A stretch of 64,000 nucleotides of DNA, from NCBI RefSeq assembly GCF_000801105.2, contig NC_079516.1:6634001-6698000 (forward strand), given 5' to 3'. This DNA is from Raphanus sativus (taxonomy: Eukaryota > Streptophyta > Magnoliopsida > Brassicales > Brassicaceae). Below the pieces are notes generated by a model. That model was given only the letters and a program-made list of their open reading frames with translations, had not been told where the DNA came from and ran no database searches. A program made the translations under genes and the position numbers. This document shows, piece by piece, positions 23,601-34,427 of the stretch. Position 1 is the first letter of the stretch. Every line of letters begins with the position of its first letter.

Positions 23601-24399
23601 TCTCATCATCTCCCCAGTAGAGCATGCAGTTGTCGATGCAAACGTCTATCATCTCAGAAGGCAACCCCAGACTATAAACTAGTTTCTGAATCTCATAATA
23701 AGAATCAGCAGAGACATTGTCTTCCGGCAAATACTCTTTAAACAAGTCTGTCCATGCATTCATGCAACTTTCAGGTAGATTATGATCAGTTTTAATACTC
23801 ATCATTCTAGCAGCCAACGACAATTTAGAGAGACCTTCTCTACAACCACTGTAAAGTGGCTGATTCGCAGCATCTAACATTTCATAAAACTTTTTTGCAT
23901 CTATGTTAGGTTCTTCAACTTCATCATCATCATGAGCAACAAATGCATCAGCTACCATATCATGAACCCTATCATAATTATCTACCATCTGCTCCTCCTG
24001 ATGGTATCTATGTTGATTATGCAAATGATCAACCGGTTCATTCTGAAAATTGCTATTACTACTACTAGCTTCATTCTCATAATTATAACCTTCTCCATGT
24101 TGAAACCAGATATAGTAATTTGGCATGAAACCTCTATTTATTAAATGCTTCCAAACATTTTCACGAGTTGCCAGTTTTGAATTGTTGCATTTTCGACAAG
24201 GACAAAACATCTTACCGCTTTCTTGGGCGAGCGGTGTAGAATCTGCTTGATGCATAAATGTCTCTAGTCCTTCCAGATACTCTTTCGTCACTCTCCCGTT
24301 AGCATCTCTATGCGTGTACATCCATCTCCGCAACTCTAAATAATTTCCATCACCAGACATTTTTTTTTTCACGTTTTTAGATTTTTTTTTCTTTTGCAT
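20666..24399 (-). CDS. CACTA TNP2-type transposase
   Basis: Four GT-AG exons, 24399-22251, 22156-21613, 21523-21424 and 21337-20666, join in frame to about 1,154 residues (39 fewer codons-bases if the second ATG at 24360 is used). Domains in order: an N-terminal transposase-associated Cys-rich region (FCPCRKCNNSK), the TNP2 catalytic region with LCTDGFSPFGMSGRQYSLWP and YPYRRNRKLF-like context, HNLDVMHIEKNFFENIMNT, then DUF4218 (FFRDLSTRTLKEDVVEQL), and DUF4216 near the end (GRRYNKFEPFILASQADQV). The C-terminus is strongly acidic. It would cut the CACTA ends and join them to a 3-bp target. I see no stop or frameshift. Minus-strand start lies about 400 bp inside the right end. Confidence 0.92.
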
Positions 24400-25887
24400 G
24401 TGGTGTGTTTCAAATGTTCCTCAAATGACATATTTATAGGAAAATTCGAAATTGGTAGGTGAGATTTTACTACGAATTAACGACGAAATATGGGTAGTTA
24501 GACAAGATAAAAAACGTGTGTCACCTAAAATTAGGTAACACTCGCAAAAACCACGTAAATATTTTCCTCGTTAATTACACGTTAATTATTACGTGTTTAT
24601 TACGACGAAATGCTGTTTCCTCGTAAAAACGACGTTCCTTTACGTTTGGTTTACGACGAAACTCTTTCGTCGTTAATTAACGACGAAATAACGTGTTTAT
24701 TGTCTTTTCACGTAACTTCCTCGTAAAGGCCTCGTAATTTTACGAGGAAATTATTTCGTCGCTAACTTTCGTCGCTAAGCCCGTGTTTTCTTGTAGTGTA
24801 TAAAGAAAGGAACATTAGTGATTTAATGTAGGTTTAACTATAAAGTATAAAAGTGTATTTAATTTAAAAACTTACAAAATAAATATTAGGTCCAACAGAA
24901 TGTTTCTGTTTTAATAAGATAGATTTCTGTTATTTCCACTTATCCTTAATCTACTAATATTAAATATATACCTTAGTATTTACTAATAACAGTTATCATA
25001 TATTAAAACCATCGATGCTTTAAAGTAAGATTGATAATTTAGAACTATACTTGGCATATCTCATTTATTGGAGATATCAATACAATACTTCTTCTCGACA
25101 TATGTTTCGCATTTGTCCTATGCGTTTCAAACTTTTTCCAACTACTGTTAATCATCTCAGCATCCATTGATAGACTTATACTTCTTCAACTAAGTCTTAT
25201 TCAAAATCGACATAAGACTAACTTATTAATATTGATAGACATATTTCTTTAACTAATTGATGATGACACTATCAATAGACATATTTCTCTTTCCCATTTC
25301 TTTCCCCTTATGTTTATATGGTGATATACCTACATAAGATACCATGTTACTCGATCTATTTTTAAAAATAGAACATAAATCGATAGTAAAATTAAATCAA
25401 AATATAATAAATATTTCTAACTATATTCCATTGTAGTTCAAAATAAATACAGATTTAAAAAATAGAAACAGAATTAAGAATGATTATTATGGCTAATTGA
25501 TCGTATTAAATCGTTAAAAAGATAAAATTTAAACAATTATAATTGATGTCACCGGAAATTATGAAAATGTAAACAATTATATTGATTGATAATTACAGTT
25601 CTGAATATACTTGGAATCTCAAAAATTATACTAATTTGTTGTTACCAAATCTAAAATATATTCGGTTATGAAATCGTAAATCTAAACAAAACAAATCCAA
25701 TTCAAATTTTCATATGTTAGATATTTTAAGAAAAATCCAATTCAAATCTCTTATTAATCATTTAAGAAAAATATTGTACAAATAAAAATATAAATATGAC
25801 TAAAAACAAAAAATAGAGAAATAAAATTTCTAAACAAATGTAAAACAAAAAACATATCCGCCCTTGAAAGAGCGGGTAATAATCTAG

Positions 25888-26984
25888 TAACCTTTTAAAA
25901 AGCAACCGTGAACTAACCAAGTTTGAAAATGTGTTGAACGAGAACTACAATTGTTATACTCTACTTCTTTTTCAACAAAAAATAATAATTTTATATTGCA
26001 ATCAACTTTTTATTTCCTTGCCATATTTTAGTTGTCATTATTTTATATTTTAATGTATAAATAGATATAAAAATATAGATAACAAAATATAGTGTTTTTC
26101 TTTCTATTTTGACATCCACATATACATATGTGTTTTAATATTTTAAAATTATAGAATTTGAATCTATATTCTGCGTGCAATGTTTCGTGGATACATTCTT
26201 ATGGATAACAGTTTGTTATCTGTGGATATGTGTTTTGTGGATACTTCTTCTAAGTTTTCATGGATGGACAATATTTGATTGTCCATCAATCCTTCAACAA
26301 TTTTAATCAAACTCATACGATTGTGCCCATAAGACATGCAGCACAACACTAGTTGTTGTAACACAATCCATGACATCCTAGAACACCCTAATCTCAATGA
26401 ATAAATTGTTGTAATTTATCCACAAAAATCCAACCCACCTCAAGCAAATACACTAAAACCACATTCAAAGATAAACAAAGATGTCGTGAAGGTACAATTT
26501 CAAAAAACAAGTTACGAAACTACTGTGTAGGCAAACAAATACACTAAAAATGATTTGTTTGTTAGACACAAAGAAGATATGAATATTTGCAAACAACAAA
26601 CTGACAAACACTGCGTTGTAGATACTTAACATGTACTTATGGATAGATAGATATGTATGGACACAATGCTTGTGGTTATGGTGAACAGTTGAGATGGAGT
26701 AGACTATTCTTCTCCGTTATCTGCAAATTTTAGAACAAGGATACGAGAGTTGAGATTTATCCTTAGAAACAAAACAAAGCTAAAATGGTTTGATTTTGAA
26801 GTAGAAATTGCACCTTGCATGTCAAGTGTCTGTGGACGCGAAACGTTGTGGACGGATTAGATATGAACATACACACTGTGGGTGGCAAAATTGTGGACAC
26901 GAGAAAATGTGGACACATGAATCACGGTTTTGTGGATGCAGATCTTGTGGACAAAGTTTTATATTCAAGGTTTTGTAGATGAAG
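25888..26984. other. AT-rich DNA with TGTGGA-word repeats, no gene
   Basis: From about 26190 the words TGTGGATA, TGTGGACA and TGTGGATG recur irregularly (26215-26240, 26835-26960). The open frames here carry no recognisable protein. Confidence 0.45.
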
Positions 26985-27225
26985 AATCTGCAACCACCTC
27001 CACCAACCACCACCATTGTATCCATACTCACGTCTTCCACCATCGCCTCCATAACCACCACCGCCTCCACTGCGATATCTACCGCTTCTTCCACCACGTC
27101 CTCCACTGCCAACCGCCATCGTCTCCACGGGACTGAGCCTCGTTCATAGTGATGTTGCGACCGTCAAGCTATGTCTGTTCCTCCCTTCAATAGCATTCAT
27201 GTAGAAGATTGTCTAGGAAACAACA
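26985..27225 (-). pseudogene. Glycine-rich RNA-binding protein (GRP7/8-like) fragment
   Basis: On the minus strand a stretch near 27210-27125 reads NAIEG, then after a frame change NEAQSRGDDGG, which is the end of the RRM and start of the glycine tail in plant GRP7/GRP8 proteins. It continues in another frame as GRYRSGGGGGYGGDGGRREY and GGGW. At least two frame changes are needed, and the N-terminal RRM motifs RNP1/RNP2 are absent. It is therefore a broken partial copy. A splice-like TTTCCTAG precedes the coding part on the minus strand, suggesting a genomic rather than a processed origin. GRP7-type proteins bind RNA in stress and clock control. Confidence 0.75.
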
Positions 27226-27942
27226 AAAGAACAGTCAGCGGTAAGGGAGAAAAAGACTTCGGGTTCCGATACCGAGAAATCGAAATCGAGATTCCGAGAT
27301 CGATATCTAGAGATCGAGAAAATATAATATCGAAGTATTAGGGATAATTTCTTATCGAGAAGACTAGGATTCAATCTCTCTAACTTTTCATGTCGGAGTT
27401 CTGGATTTAGAAAGGAAGAGATGTCGGGTATCGAAAGGGGTTAAATTTGATATATGTCTTTCACGATTTGGGATTTTAAAGAGATAAGGTTTGGTTATTA
27501 TTTTGAGGAAAATAAATGTTTTATTTATGAAAATTAATTTGTTTAGTTAGAAAGATCTCTTAGGTAGGAAGGCTAACGAGAGATACAATCCTTTCAATTG
27601 GGGTTATGATAGTAACTTTGCTAGAAGAAAGTGTGCTAAGAACTCAATGTGTCTTTTAATGAAATTGTAAACTCATTATGTGTCTCCAAGAGTAAATTTC
27701 TCGTAATTGAGTCATCTAAAAATATTGAGATGAAATCACTTGGGAATATAAAATATATCTATTGTCGTGAACATACAAGATTTCAACTTTTCCTTTTTTA
27801 TATCCACCCAAATAATCCCAAAAAAGGCAAGGGTGGATTTTCGTAAAAGACATTTTAGTAGTTCTTCAGCAAAGAAAAAAAGGCTATAACACCGGTGATC
27901 AGAAAACAAAGCTGCCTAGGATAGTAATTTAATATCCTTGAT

Positions 27943-30899
27943 TCATTGAGAGAATGACGTACTGTGACCCATAGTAGCAGGTGACCAGAAATCAGCGCCG
28001 TTCGAACTTTCCACGAGTACGGTGGATGAGACAGGTGCAAGACATAATCCTCTGCTTCTCAAGTCTCTAACTTTCTTCCCCGCCCTAACATCTCCGGTTA
28101 CAACTCCACCGTCCTGACCAAATGTCACCGGCAAGTCAGAAACATTATTATTATTTAAACTATATAATTAATAGAGAGAGAGAGAGAGGGACTGACAAGA
28201 GAATAGTTTATCAGGTAAGGAGAGCAGAGGACTTGAATCTGGTCTTGCAAGAATTTGATGTAACCCATCGCTTCATGCAGCACAGAAGCTGCATCTGTCT
28301 GTCAACATGACATAATGTTTTTTTTCATTTAATTATATCATCAGCCGGAAAAGTCAATTTAACTATTGCATCTATAGATAGGAAAGAGTGTTGTTGCTAT
28401 ATTCTCTTGCACTTCTCTCAAAAAAGTACACGTATCATTAATGTAAAACTAGATCATGACCCGCTCGACTGAGCGGGAGTCAATTTTTTTTTATCTTTAT
28501 TTGTACTAAATGTTATACATGATTGCAATGTGTATTAATATAAAATTTTGTTAAATAACAATGTGTACTAATGTGTTTAAATAAGCAATGTGTTTAATTA
28601 CTAAATTTGATTTTTAAATTTTATGATAACATAAAGTAGATTTTTTATATATATTATTTAAAATATATAATGTTATATATTTTTTATTTTCAATATTTTA
28701 TCATACAAAATTTACATTGGGGTATTATATATATGAAAATATGTGCAACATAATATATTTATATATTATATAAACATATCTACGATTTTCGTAAAGACCA
28801 TGCGCACCCGCACAGGTTTTATTTTTAAAATGTATTCTATATTTTTAGCTTTGTGTAGTATCGAGTTTGTATAATTCAATTTTGTGTTTAAAGAACAATA
28901 TCAAAACTGTCTTTCGTATGTAAAAATAACACTTTGCAAGCACGAGTTATGTCTTTTTATTGTAATACAAAATTTGATATACAACTTATGTTTTTTTGTA
29001 CGTTACGAAGTTTAATTTTTTAAATAATTATTACATAATTTCAATGTGAATTTTATCTCTGAGATCTAATACATTTTGTGTGTAATGGTTCAAAGCATTT
29101 TTGATATATATTATATTTTAGTTTGGTTTGTTTTTAGTATTATTGTATATGTATAATACTATACAATATTACTATATTCTATACAATATATAAAGTTATG
29201 TGTTATTTGTTTTAGAAAGTAGATTAGGCCCAACGTAGTTAAAGAGTAGTCATATCTTTATGTATTTATGTATGTGTCTATGACTTATCTACTTAATGTT
29301 ATTCGTACTAATAAAATCAATATGGCTAATGAAAGTATACTGATCAATTTAAAATGAATTGTATAGGGTAATTTTAGTACTATTAATATTTTTAGTATTT
29401 TTAATATCTATTTTATTTAAATCGACATGTAATAAATGTGAAAACCATGTATGGAATATGGACAAATAGAGGAATTGTATTTAAGAAAATACATCAATGC
29501 AAAGTTAGACTATGATACATATTATATATAAGGAATAAGACATTTAATTTAAATATATGAGGTCCACCTTTAAAATCCACCTAGAAAAAGTTGTAATGTT
29601 TCTGATTTAATAAGATAGATGCAATGATGATTGTTAATTACCCACAATAAAAAAGTACTCCTTCTATTTCATATTATTTGTCGTTCTAAACTTATGCACA
29701 CAGATTAAAAAAATATTTAATTTTACATATTTCCAAAATAAAAACACTATTACCAATACACCCAACCATATATCAACCAATAGAAAAATAGAATAAAAAA
29801 TATTTTCAATAAATTTTGCATTGAAAATCGAAAACGACATTTATTTTGAAACAAAATTTTTCCTTTAGAACGACAAATAATTCGAAACGGAGGGAGTAAA
29901 TACTTTAATTTATGGATCAAGTTTCATTGTCTTTGATGTCTTTTTGATTTTCACATTGGATGCCAATTTACACTATACCCCAAATCGCGACTTCTTAAGC
30001 TTCCTTTTGAAAAACTAAATATATAGATTCCAAATTTAAAAATATTATAAAAATTCTTTTCACTACTTAAAAAATAGGTAGAAAATATGAAAAAAAATCA
30101 TTACTAAAAATGAGTAGAAATTAATTTACCTTTCCGTATGGAGAAACCAATTGCTGCAAGGCTGCAATTCTTTCCCCTAACCTTTCTTTCCTTACCTATT
30201 GTTAAAAGTATTGATTAGATATTAACAACAACACATACGATCAGAGATAAACTTAAAACATTATAAGTTCCAAAAAAATCATAACGATATAAACAATAAA
30301 GAAATGTAAACTATAATGACTCACCTTTGCAGTTCCAACTGATGATTTCTCCTGATTTTGCTTGCATTTTTTGCTAGGTTTTCGGTTATGATCCATAGTT
30401 TCCCCATTAACCGACCCGATTCTCTTCTTCTTCACAAGAGTAATGCACATGAGAATTCATCTTTAAACATTAGATACGGACAGAAAAATATTGTAATTAT
30501 ATCTTAACATTTTAGCCAAAAAAAAATATTGTAATTATTTGCATGCAAGTATGCAAGAAGTACTAGACTTACGGTTGATGATTTGGTAAATTGATTTTCC
30601 GCACACGCGTCGTTCGAGTTCTGGCAAATGTTAGTAGTGCATGAAGGGCAAGAAACCGAGACTCCGGAGGGAAGAAGAGAAGGTTGTAGGAAGAGCGATT
30701 TGTCGTCGTTTTGGCTTTCCCCACTGAAACAGAGCATTCTTGACCCATTAGGATCGGAGAATACAAAACCGAAGCTGTCTTCTCCACCATCGGCGCCAGC
30801 ATTAATGAGATGGTGGTCTGAGGAGCTGGGAGGGCCGTCCGACAACATAAGAAGCTCCGAGAAGCTTCTGTCGTCTTGATACTCTGAGGTATCTCCCAT
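27943..30899 (-). CDS. BHLH113: bHLH transcription factor (bHLH113-like)
   Basis: Five GT-AG exons, 30899-30573, 30429-30325, 30195-30130, 28298-28197 and 28113-27943, are all in phase 0 and give 256 residues. The N-terminal 110 residues are acidic and Ser-rich. Exon 2 is Lys-rich ([13 protein letters not shown]). Exon 3 ([22 protein letters not shown]) holds the basic region and helix 1. The basic stretch has KERLGERI, which lacks the usual His/Glu pair for E-box contact, as in the atypical subgroup around bHLH68/110/113. Exon 4 has helix 2, [20 protein letters not shown], followed by VLCSPYL. Exon 5 ends [14 protein letters not shown] and NGADFWSPA, the conserved C-terminal signature. By order it resembles At3g19500. 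Intron 3 is about 1.8 kb and holds a Helitron and a Stowaway MITE. Confidence 0.92.
28449..29619 (-). mobile_element. Helitron in intron 3 of the bHLH gene
   Basis: On the minus strand it starts TCTATCTTATTAAATCAG (29619) and ends with stem CCCGCTCAGTCGAGCGGG, then TCATGATCTAG (28449), between A (28448) and T (29620). About 1.17 kb, AT-rich, no coding sequence. Confidence 0.85.
29658..29896. mobile_element. Stowaway MITE in the same intron
   Basis: Terminal inverted repeats CTCCTTCTATTTC / GAAACGGAGGGAG extend inward (TTTGTCGTTCTAAA and its complement), flanked by TA on both sides (29656-29657, 29897-29898). 239 bp, AT-rich; typical Tc1/mariner-derived Stowaway ends. Confidence 0.88.
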
Positions 30900-31016
30900 T
30901 GTGATTTTTCTTGATTATTATTACTAGGAGTACCTTTGTGGAATAAGCTTAAGAGAAGGTGAGAGACAAGAACCAGAAGAAAAGTGTTGCTAAATGGTTC
31001 TCTCAGCCTTTTTAGG

Positions 31017-31025
31017 CCTTTATAA
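31017..31025 (-). promoter_or_regulatory. Possible TATA box of the bHLH gene
   Basis: Minus-strand TTATAAAGG lies about 120 bp upstream of the ATG at 30899. A motif match only. Confidence 0.35.
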
Positions 31026-31029
31026 CTGA

Positions 31030-32378
31030 CTTATCTTGCCTGCTGGCTCGTGTATTTTATATATGCATAAATTATTATTTTTTGCTTTTATATAGACCTT
31101 GTGAAATTTCTAAAAAGGAAAAATTTCCCTGAAATCATATATAATTTACAATATTTCTCTTGGTAAGTATAACACAAATTAAGCCAGTTACAAAAAAAGT
31201 GTAACACGAATTGTGTTTTCTGAATAAAAATATGATTAAGGATTAAGCCAGTTACAAATTCAATTTATATGACATTTCGGTGGATTTCCAGTAAATATGT
31301 TAGTCTATATATGCAAGAATAAATAACCACTGAGTTATAAAACTTCAGATCCTAATCAATCGTTATAAAACAACTTAATTAAGGATTTGTTTTGATTATT
31401 CTATTGACGTGGGATTGAATTCTTTTAGAAATATGAAGAGCAATTTTGGTCAAAGCCACTTGGCCCGAGAAAACTGAAGTTTTTTATCTACTCGAAGCTG
31501 ATGTTTCGGTTCTCACCTTTTTTGTCTTAGTAACTGCTGCTCTCTTTTTCCACTTTCTGGAAGTTAGACAAATAATTAATGTCACATCTCACATTTTAGT
31601 TATTCAATTTCACCATTACATTATTACCAACCATTAAATTTCAAAGAAATTCCCGTTATCATGTGTATCATTAGCATACTGACACTGTGGCTACACATAA
31701 TACTACAGTTACTATATTAATCAAAAAGTAGAAGTTACATACTGACATGTTCCAGGTCTGACACGTGCAAAGACTGTAAACACGTGTTTGAAGGAGAAAA
31801 CACAGCTCCGCAAGTTTTTGAAAGCGGGTTAACTCCACAAGTTGCCAACTAAATTCACGAGAAGAAGGTCCAACTTGATTTTTAGCTTTTCTTTTAACTC
31901 TTGAGAAGCAAAAACAATATTCAGACACACTTTGCTTGGTTAGGTTCGTTTCGTGAAACATTTTCTAGTTCCGACAAGAACCTAAAAGACTTAGGCGTGG
32001 ACTAATAAGCGTCACTGTACATACATCATCACTTTACCCAAACAATCCTTACTATGCTTTTCATTATTACATCACTGCCACTGCTCTTTTGCAATGATAA
32101 GTTCCTTTCATTACTAAAGATGTTTTCGACTGTGAGAATGTAAAGTCATAACAATTTATTCAGGATCAAGCAAACAAACAAGACATGTTTAGCAGTCAAC
32201 ACATGCCTGCAAGCACAGAAAGTCAAGAGAACAAAAAGGAAAGAAAAAGACACATGAACAACCTCTGTTTCTCGATATAGCTATGACACTTTATATCAAA
32301 AGTAGAACACACGCGTTGAAAAAAAAAAACTTGTTCGAAACTCTCAGGGGAATAACGTCGAACAGGTGGTGCGCTTTA
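31030..32378. other. Intergenic DNA between the bHLH and LYR genes
   Basis: Upstream flank of the bHLH gene and downstream flank of the LYR gene. It has no supported gene; short frames at 31446-31637 (+) and 31961-31671 (-) have no recognised similarity. Confidence 0.5.
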
Positions 32379-32700
32379 TCATTCGAAACAAATCTCCTTC
32401 ATCTTCTTCGCCGCGGATTCGTCAATCGAATACTGCAAAACGATTAAAGCGGCTAATGAGCACAAAGGGTATCCAGAACCGTTGATTGTAAGCTCATAAT
32501 CTATGTACCTTTTTGAGTACCCAGAGAGAGTGATTGTAAGCTCGTTGATAGAGTTCGTCGAGGGGTGTTTCGCTTACGTCGACTTCACGGTAGTTAACGA
32601 AGTTCTCCCTTGCGTACTTGGCGTAGTAAGGCCTCGTGTCCGCCGGCAAAAGCCGGACCAGCCTCAAAACGCCGCCGTATACTCTCAGCACCTTCTTCAT
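32379..32700 (-). CDS. LYR-motif (complex 1 LYR family) small protein
   Basis: Two GT-AG exons, 32700-32509 and 32432-32379, encode 81 residues from ATG 32700. The start MKKVLRVYGGVLRLVRLLP has the LYR-family arrangement of an aliphatic-x-Y/arginine helix, followed by YYAKYARENFVNYRE, the conserved Phe-containing second helix. Family members are small mitochondrial proteins that assist Fe-S cluster delivery or assembly of respiratory complexes by binding the acyl carrier protein; which target this one serves is unknown. Size and place between bHLH113 and HAT3.1 resemble At3g19508. The frame is only 192 + 54 nt, so many annotations would truncate it at the intron. Confidence 0.85.
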
Positions 32701-32906
32701 TTTTCCTCGTACCTTTTGCTACACGTTACAAAAAGTCCCGGATAATAAACATCCACAGGCTTTTATGGGCCCTTGTATTATCATTATGGGCCTTTAATCA
32801 TAGACTTTTCCGTCCGGTTAGACTTATTCAATTCATGATTACAAACCGGTTATACTAGACCGCATCTATTAAAATTGTTGAACCGGCCTATCGATTACAC
32901 AGAACA

Positions 32907-34031
32907 CAACCGACACCTTTTTTTTTTTTTTTTTTTTTTTCCCAAATTGAAATTTGATTAAAAGGATTCCTGAACCAAATCTTACAAGCAGATCACAACA
33001 TTCATACTTAGCAAACAAAGCCCGAATGATTTACGGGAACCAGCACCCAAGAGATTAATGGGGATCCAAGCCCAGACATCAGGCATCTAGAGGAACGCAT
33101 AAAACAACACTGATACATTAAACATAGGAGGCTAATCTTAAGAGAGTCCAATTCCAAGAGACTCAAACATACCAAATGCACAACTTCTCCACAGCAACCA
33201 CTCCAAAGGAACAATATCAGGGAAGCACGAGAAAGGAGCTGAAGACCAAGAGCTCAAGTCTAATCACACTGCTACAAAGCGAAGAGTGAACCTGACGAAC
33301 TCCACCAGACTCCAAAAAGCTGAGATAGTTGCAAGAAAGAAGAGGTACAGCGGCAGAAACTTCACCTCAACCAATACCAATAGGAGCCAAACTGAAACTA
33401 ATATCAAGCACAAGATGAAAACTTTGAACTCTGACCTGGGAAAACGCCTTCTAAGACCTCCAACTCTAACACACGGACACTCGCATCCCAAACTCAGCCA
33501 TCTACCGACTGAAGAATGGCCACCTCCACGCAAGAGAAGACCTGAAGGACAGAACCACTGCGACGCTAATAACCCAACCAGAAACACACAGCTTCTAGGA
33601 AGAGAAAGTAGATGCTCCCGCAACAAGACCACATCCGAAAGACGAACCCCAAACCAGACTTGAATCAACATTCAGAAGAGCAACCTTGGAACTGATAGGA
33701 AGAAAAGCCGAGAACAGGAACAAGACCAGGTCAAAACCAACAGGCAATCTGTTGTAGAAACTGAAGCCGGAGTATCTGGCCCCGCCATATACACACCCGT
33801 TGCTAAAGACACGACAAACGCCAACCGGAATGACCAACACTATCAATAAGCCCTAACACCACCTAATCACGAGATCTATCAAACACAACGAAAGCGAGGC
33901 TAACGGTACCGGCGGTGGCGCTAAGGGAGCCGCCACGCGCCGGTCACCGGAGTTGCAGCTGAGACTTTTGGTTGAAGGAGGAAGGGAGAGATGAGAGGAT
34001 AATGGAGAGAGAGAGTTAACCAACCGACACC
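32907..34031 (-). repeat. 11-bp target-site duplication around a second retroposon
   Basis: CAACCGACACC lies at 32907-32917 and 34021-34031, directly outside the insert. Outside it, diverged copies of a host word (ACTTATTCAATTCATGATT) occur at about 32821 and 34062, so the site itself sits in a small older duplication. Confidence 0.8.
32918..34020 (-). mobile_element. Poly(A)-tailed non-LTR retroposon in minus orientation
   Basis: 1,103-bp insert. On the minus strand it starts with a CT-rich leader (CTCTCTCTCCATTATCC), passes through a GC-rich part (GGTGACCGGCGCGTGGCGG) and ends in about 23 A residues at 32940-32918. It is bounded by an 11-bp duplication. Frames at 33846-33595 and 33671-33264 are open but I recognise no protein. 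The plan is the same as in the insert at 11642-12692 but I see no obvious sequence identity between them. Sadhu-like or other non-autonomous retroposon. Confidence 0.8.
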
Positions 34032-34427
34032 TTCTCTCTGTTTAATTAATTACAATTCAAAACTTATTCAATTCATGATTTCAAAACGGTTAAACTAAAC
34101 CAAATCTATTATTAACTTTAAACCGATCAACCAAAACCAAAAAATGCTCTGTCAAAATCTCTGTTAATAAAATGAAACAGTTATGAACTTATATCCAACC
34201 TTTTGAAAAAATGTTTATTTCTTTTGCCTTACTATAGCTTCACTGATTCTTCCAATGCTACAGGTTGAGGTCTTCAGATCCATAAGCACACCCCAAAAAT
34301 GTATAACAAGTTAATAACATAACCAACCTGATGACTGGTGAGGTTTGATCCTTCATTTCTCTAGTTTGTGTGTTCAACTATATTCGTCTATGTCTTCACT
34401 ATAGATCTAAAACCATCATGAATATTC

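Larger units (their letters stand above)
17105..24798 (-). mobile_element. Complete CACTA (En/Spm) transposon with two genes
   Basis: The ends are CACTACAAGAAAACACG and its exact reverse complement (17 bp), with 3-bp duplication TAT at 17102-17104 and 24799-24801. Length is 7,694 bp. It carries a TNP2-type transposase gene and a Transposase_24-type second gene, both on the minus strand. Both ends are packed with subterminal copies of TTTCGTCGTAAA, ACGACGAAA and ACGAGGAAA in both orientations, the usual binding sites for the accessory protein. Both genes have open exons, so the element may be autonomous or recently so. Confidence 0.95.
16580..24923 (-). mobile_element. Inner inverted Helitron, split by a CACTA transposon
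   Basis: On the minus strand it begins TCTATCTTATTAAAACAG (24923) and ends with stem CCGCGCTTCAAAAGCGCGG and CTAG (16583-16580), between host A (16579) and T (24924). Same family as 3107-3748 and 58622-59268, whose intact bodies show that 17105-24798 is foreign. Its own length is about 650 bp. Confidence 0.85.
16486..25887 (+). mobile_element. Outer Helitron, interrupted by two nested transposons
   Basis: The 5' end TCTACTCTATTAAAATAGAG lies at 16486. Its sequence runs to 16579, is broken by an inverted Helitron (16580-24923) and resumes at 24924 (TTTCTGTTATTTCCAC). The uninterrupted copy at 16288-16485 shows the same joined order, which proves the break. The 3' end has a weak stem (CGCCCTTGAAAGAGCGGG) then TAATAATCTAG ending at 25887. 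About 1.06 kb belongs to this element itself. No coding capacity seen. Confidence 0.8.

Noticed and set aside
33264..33671. 135-codon frame in the second retroposon, Leu/Val-rich
   Set aside because: Composition looks like a membrane protein but there is no family signature, and it overlaps other open frames in the same insert.
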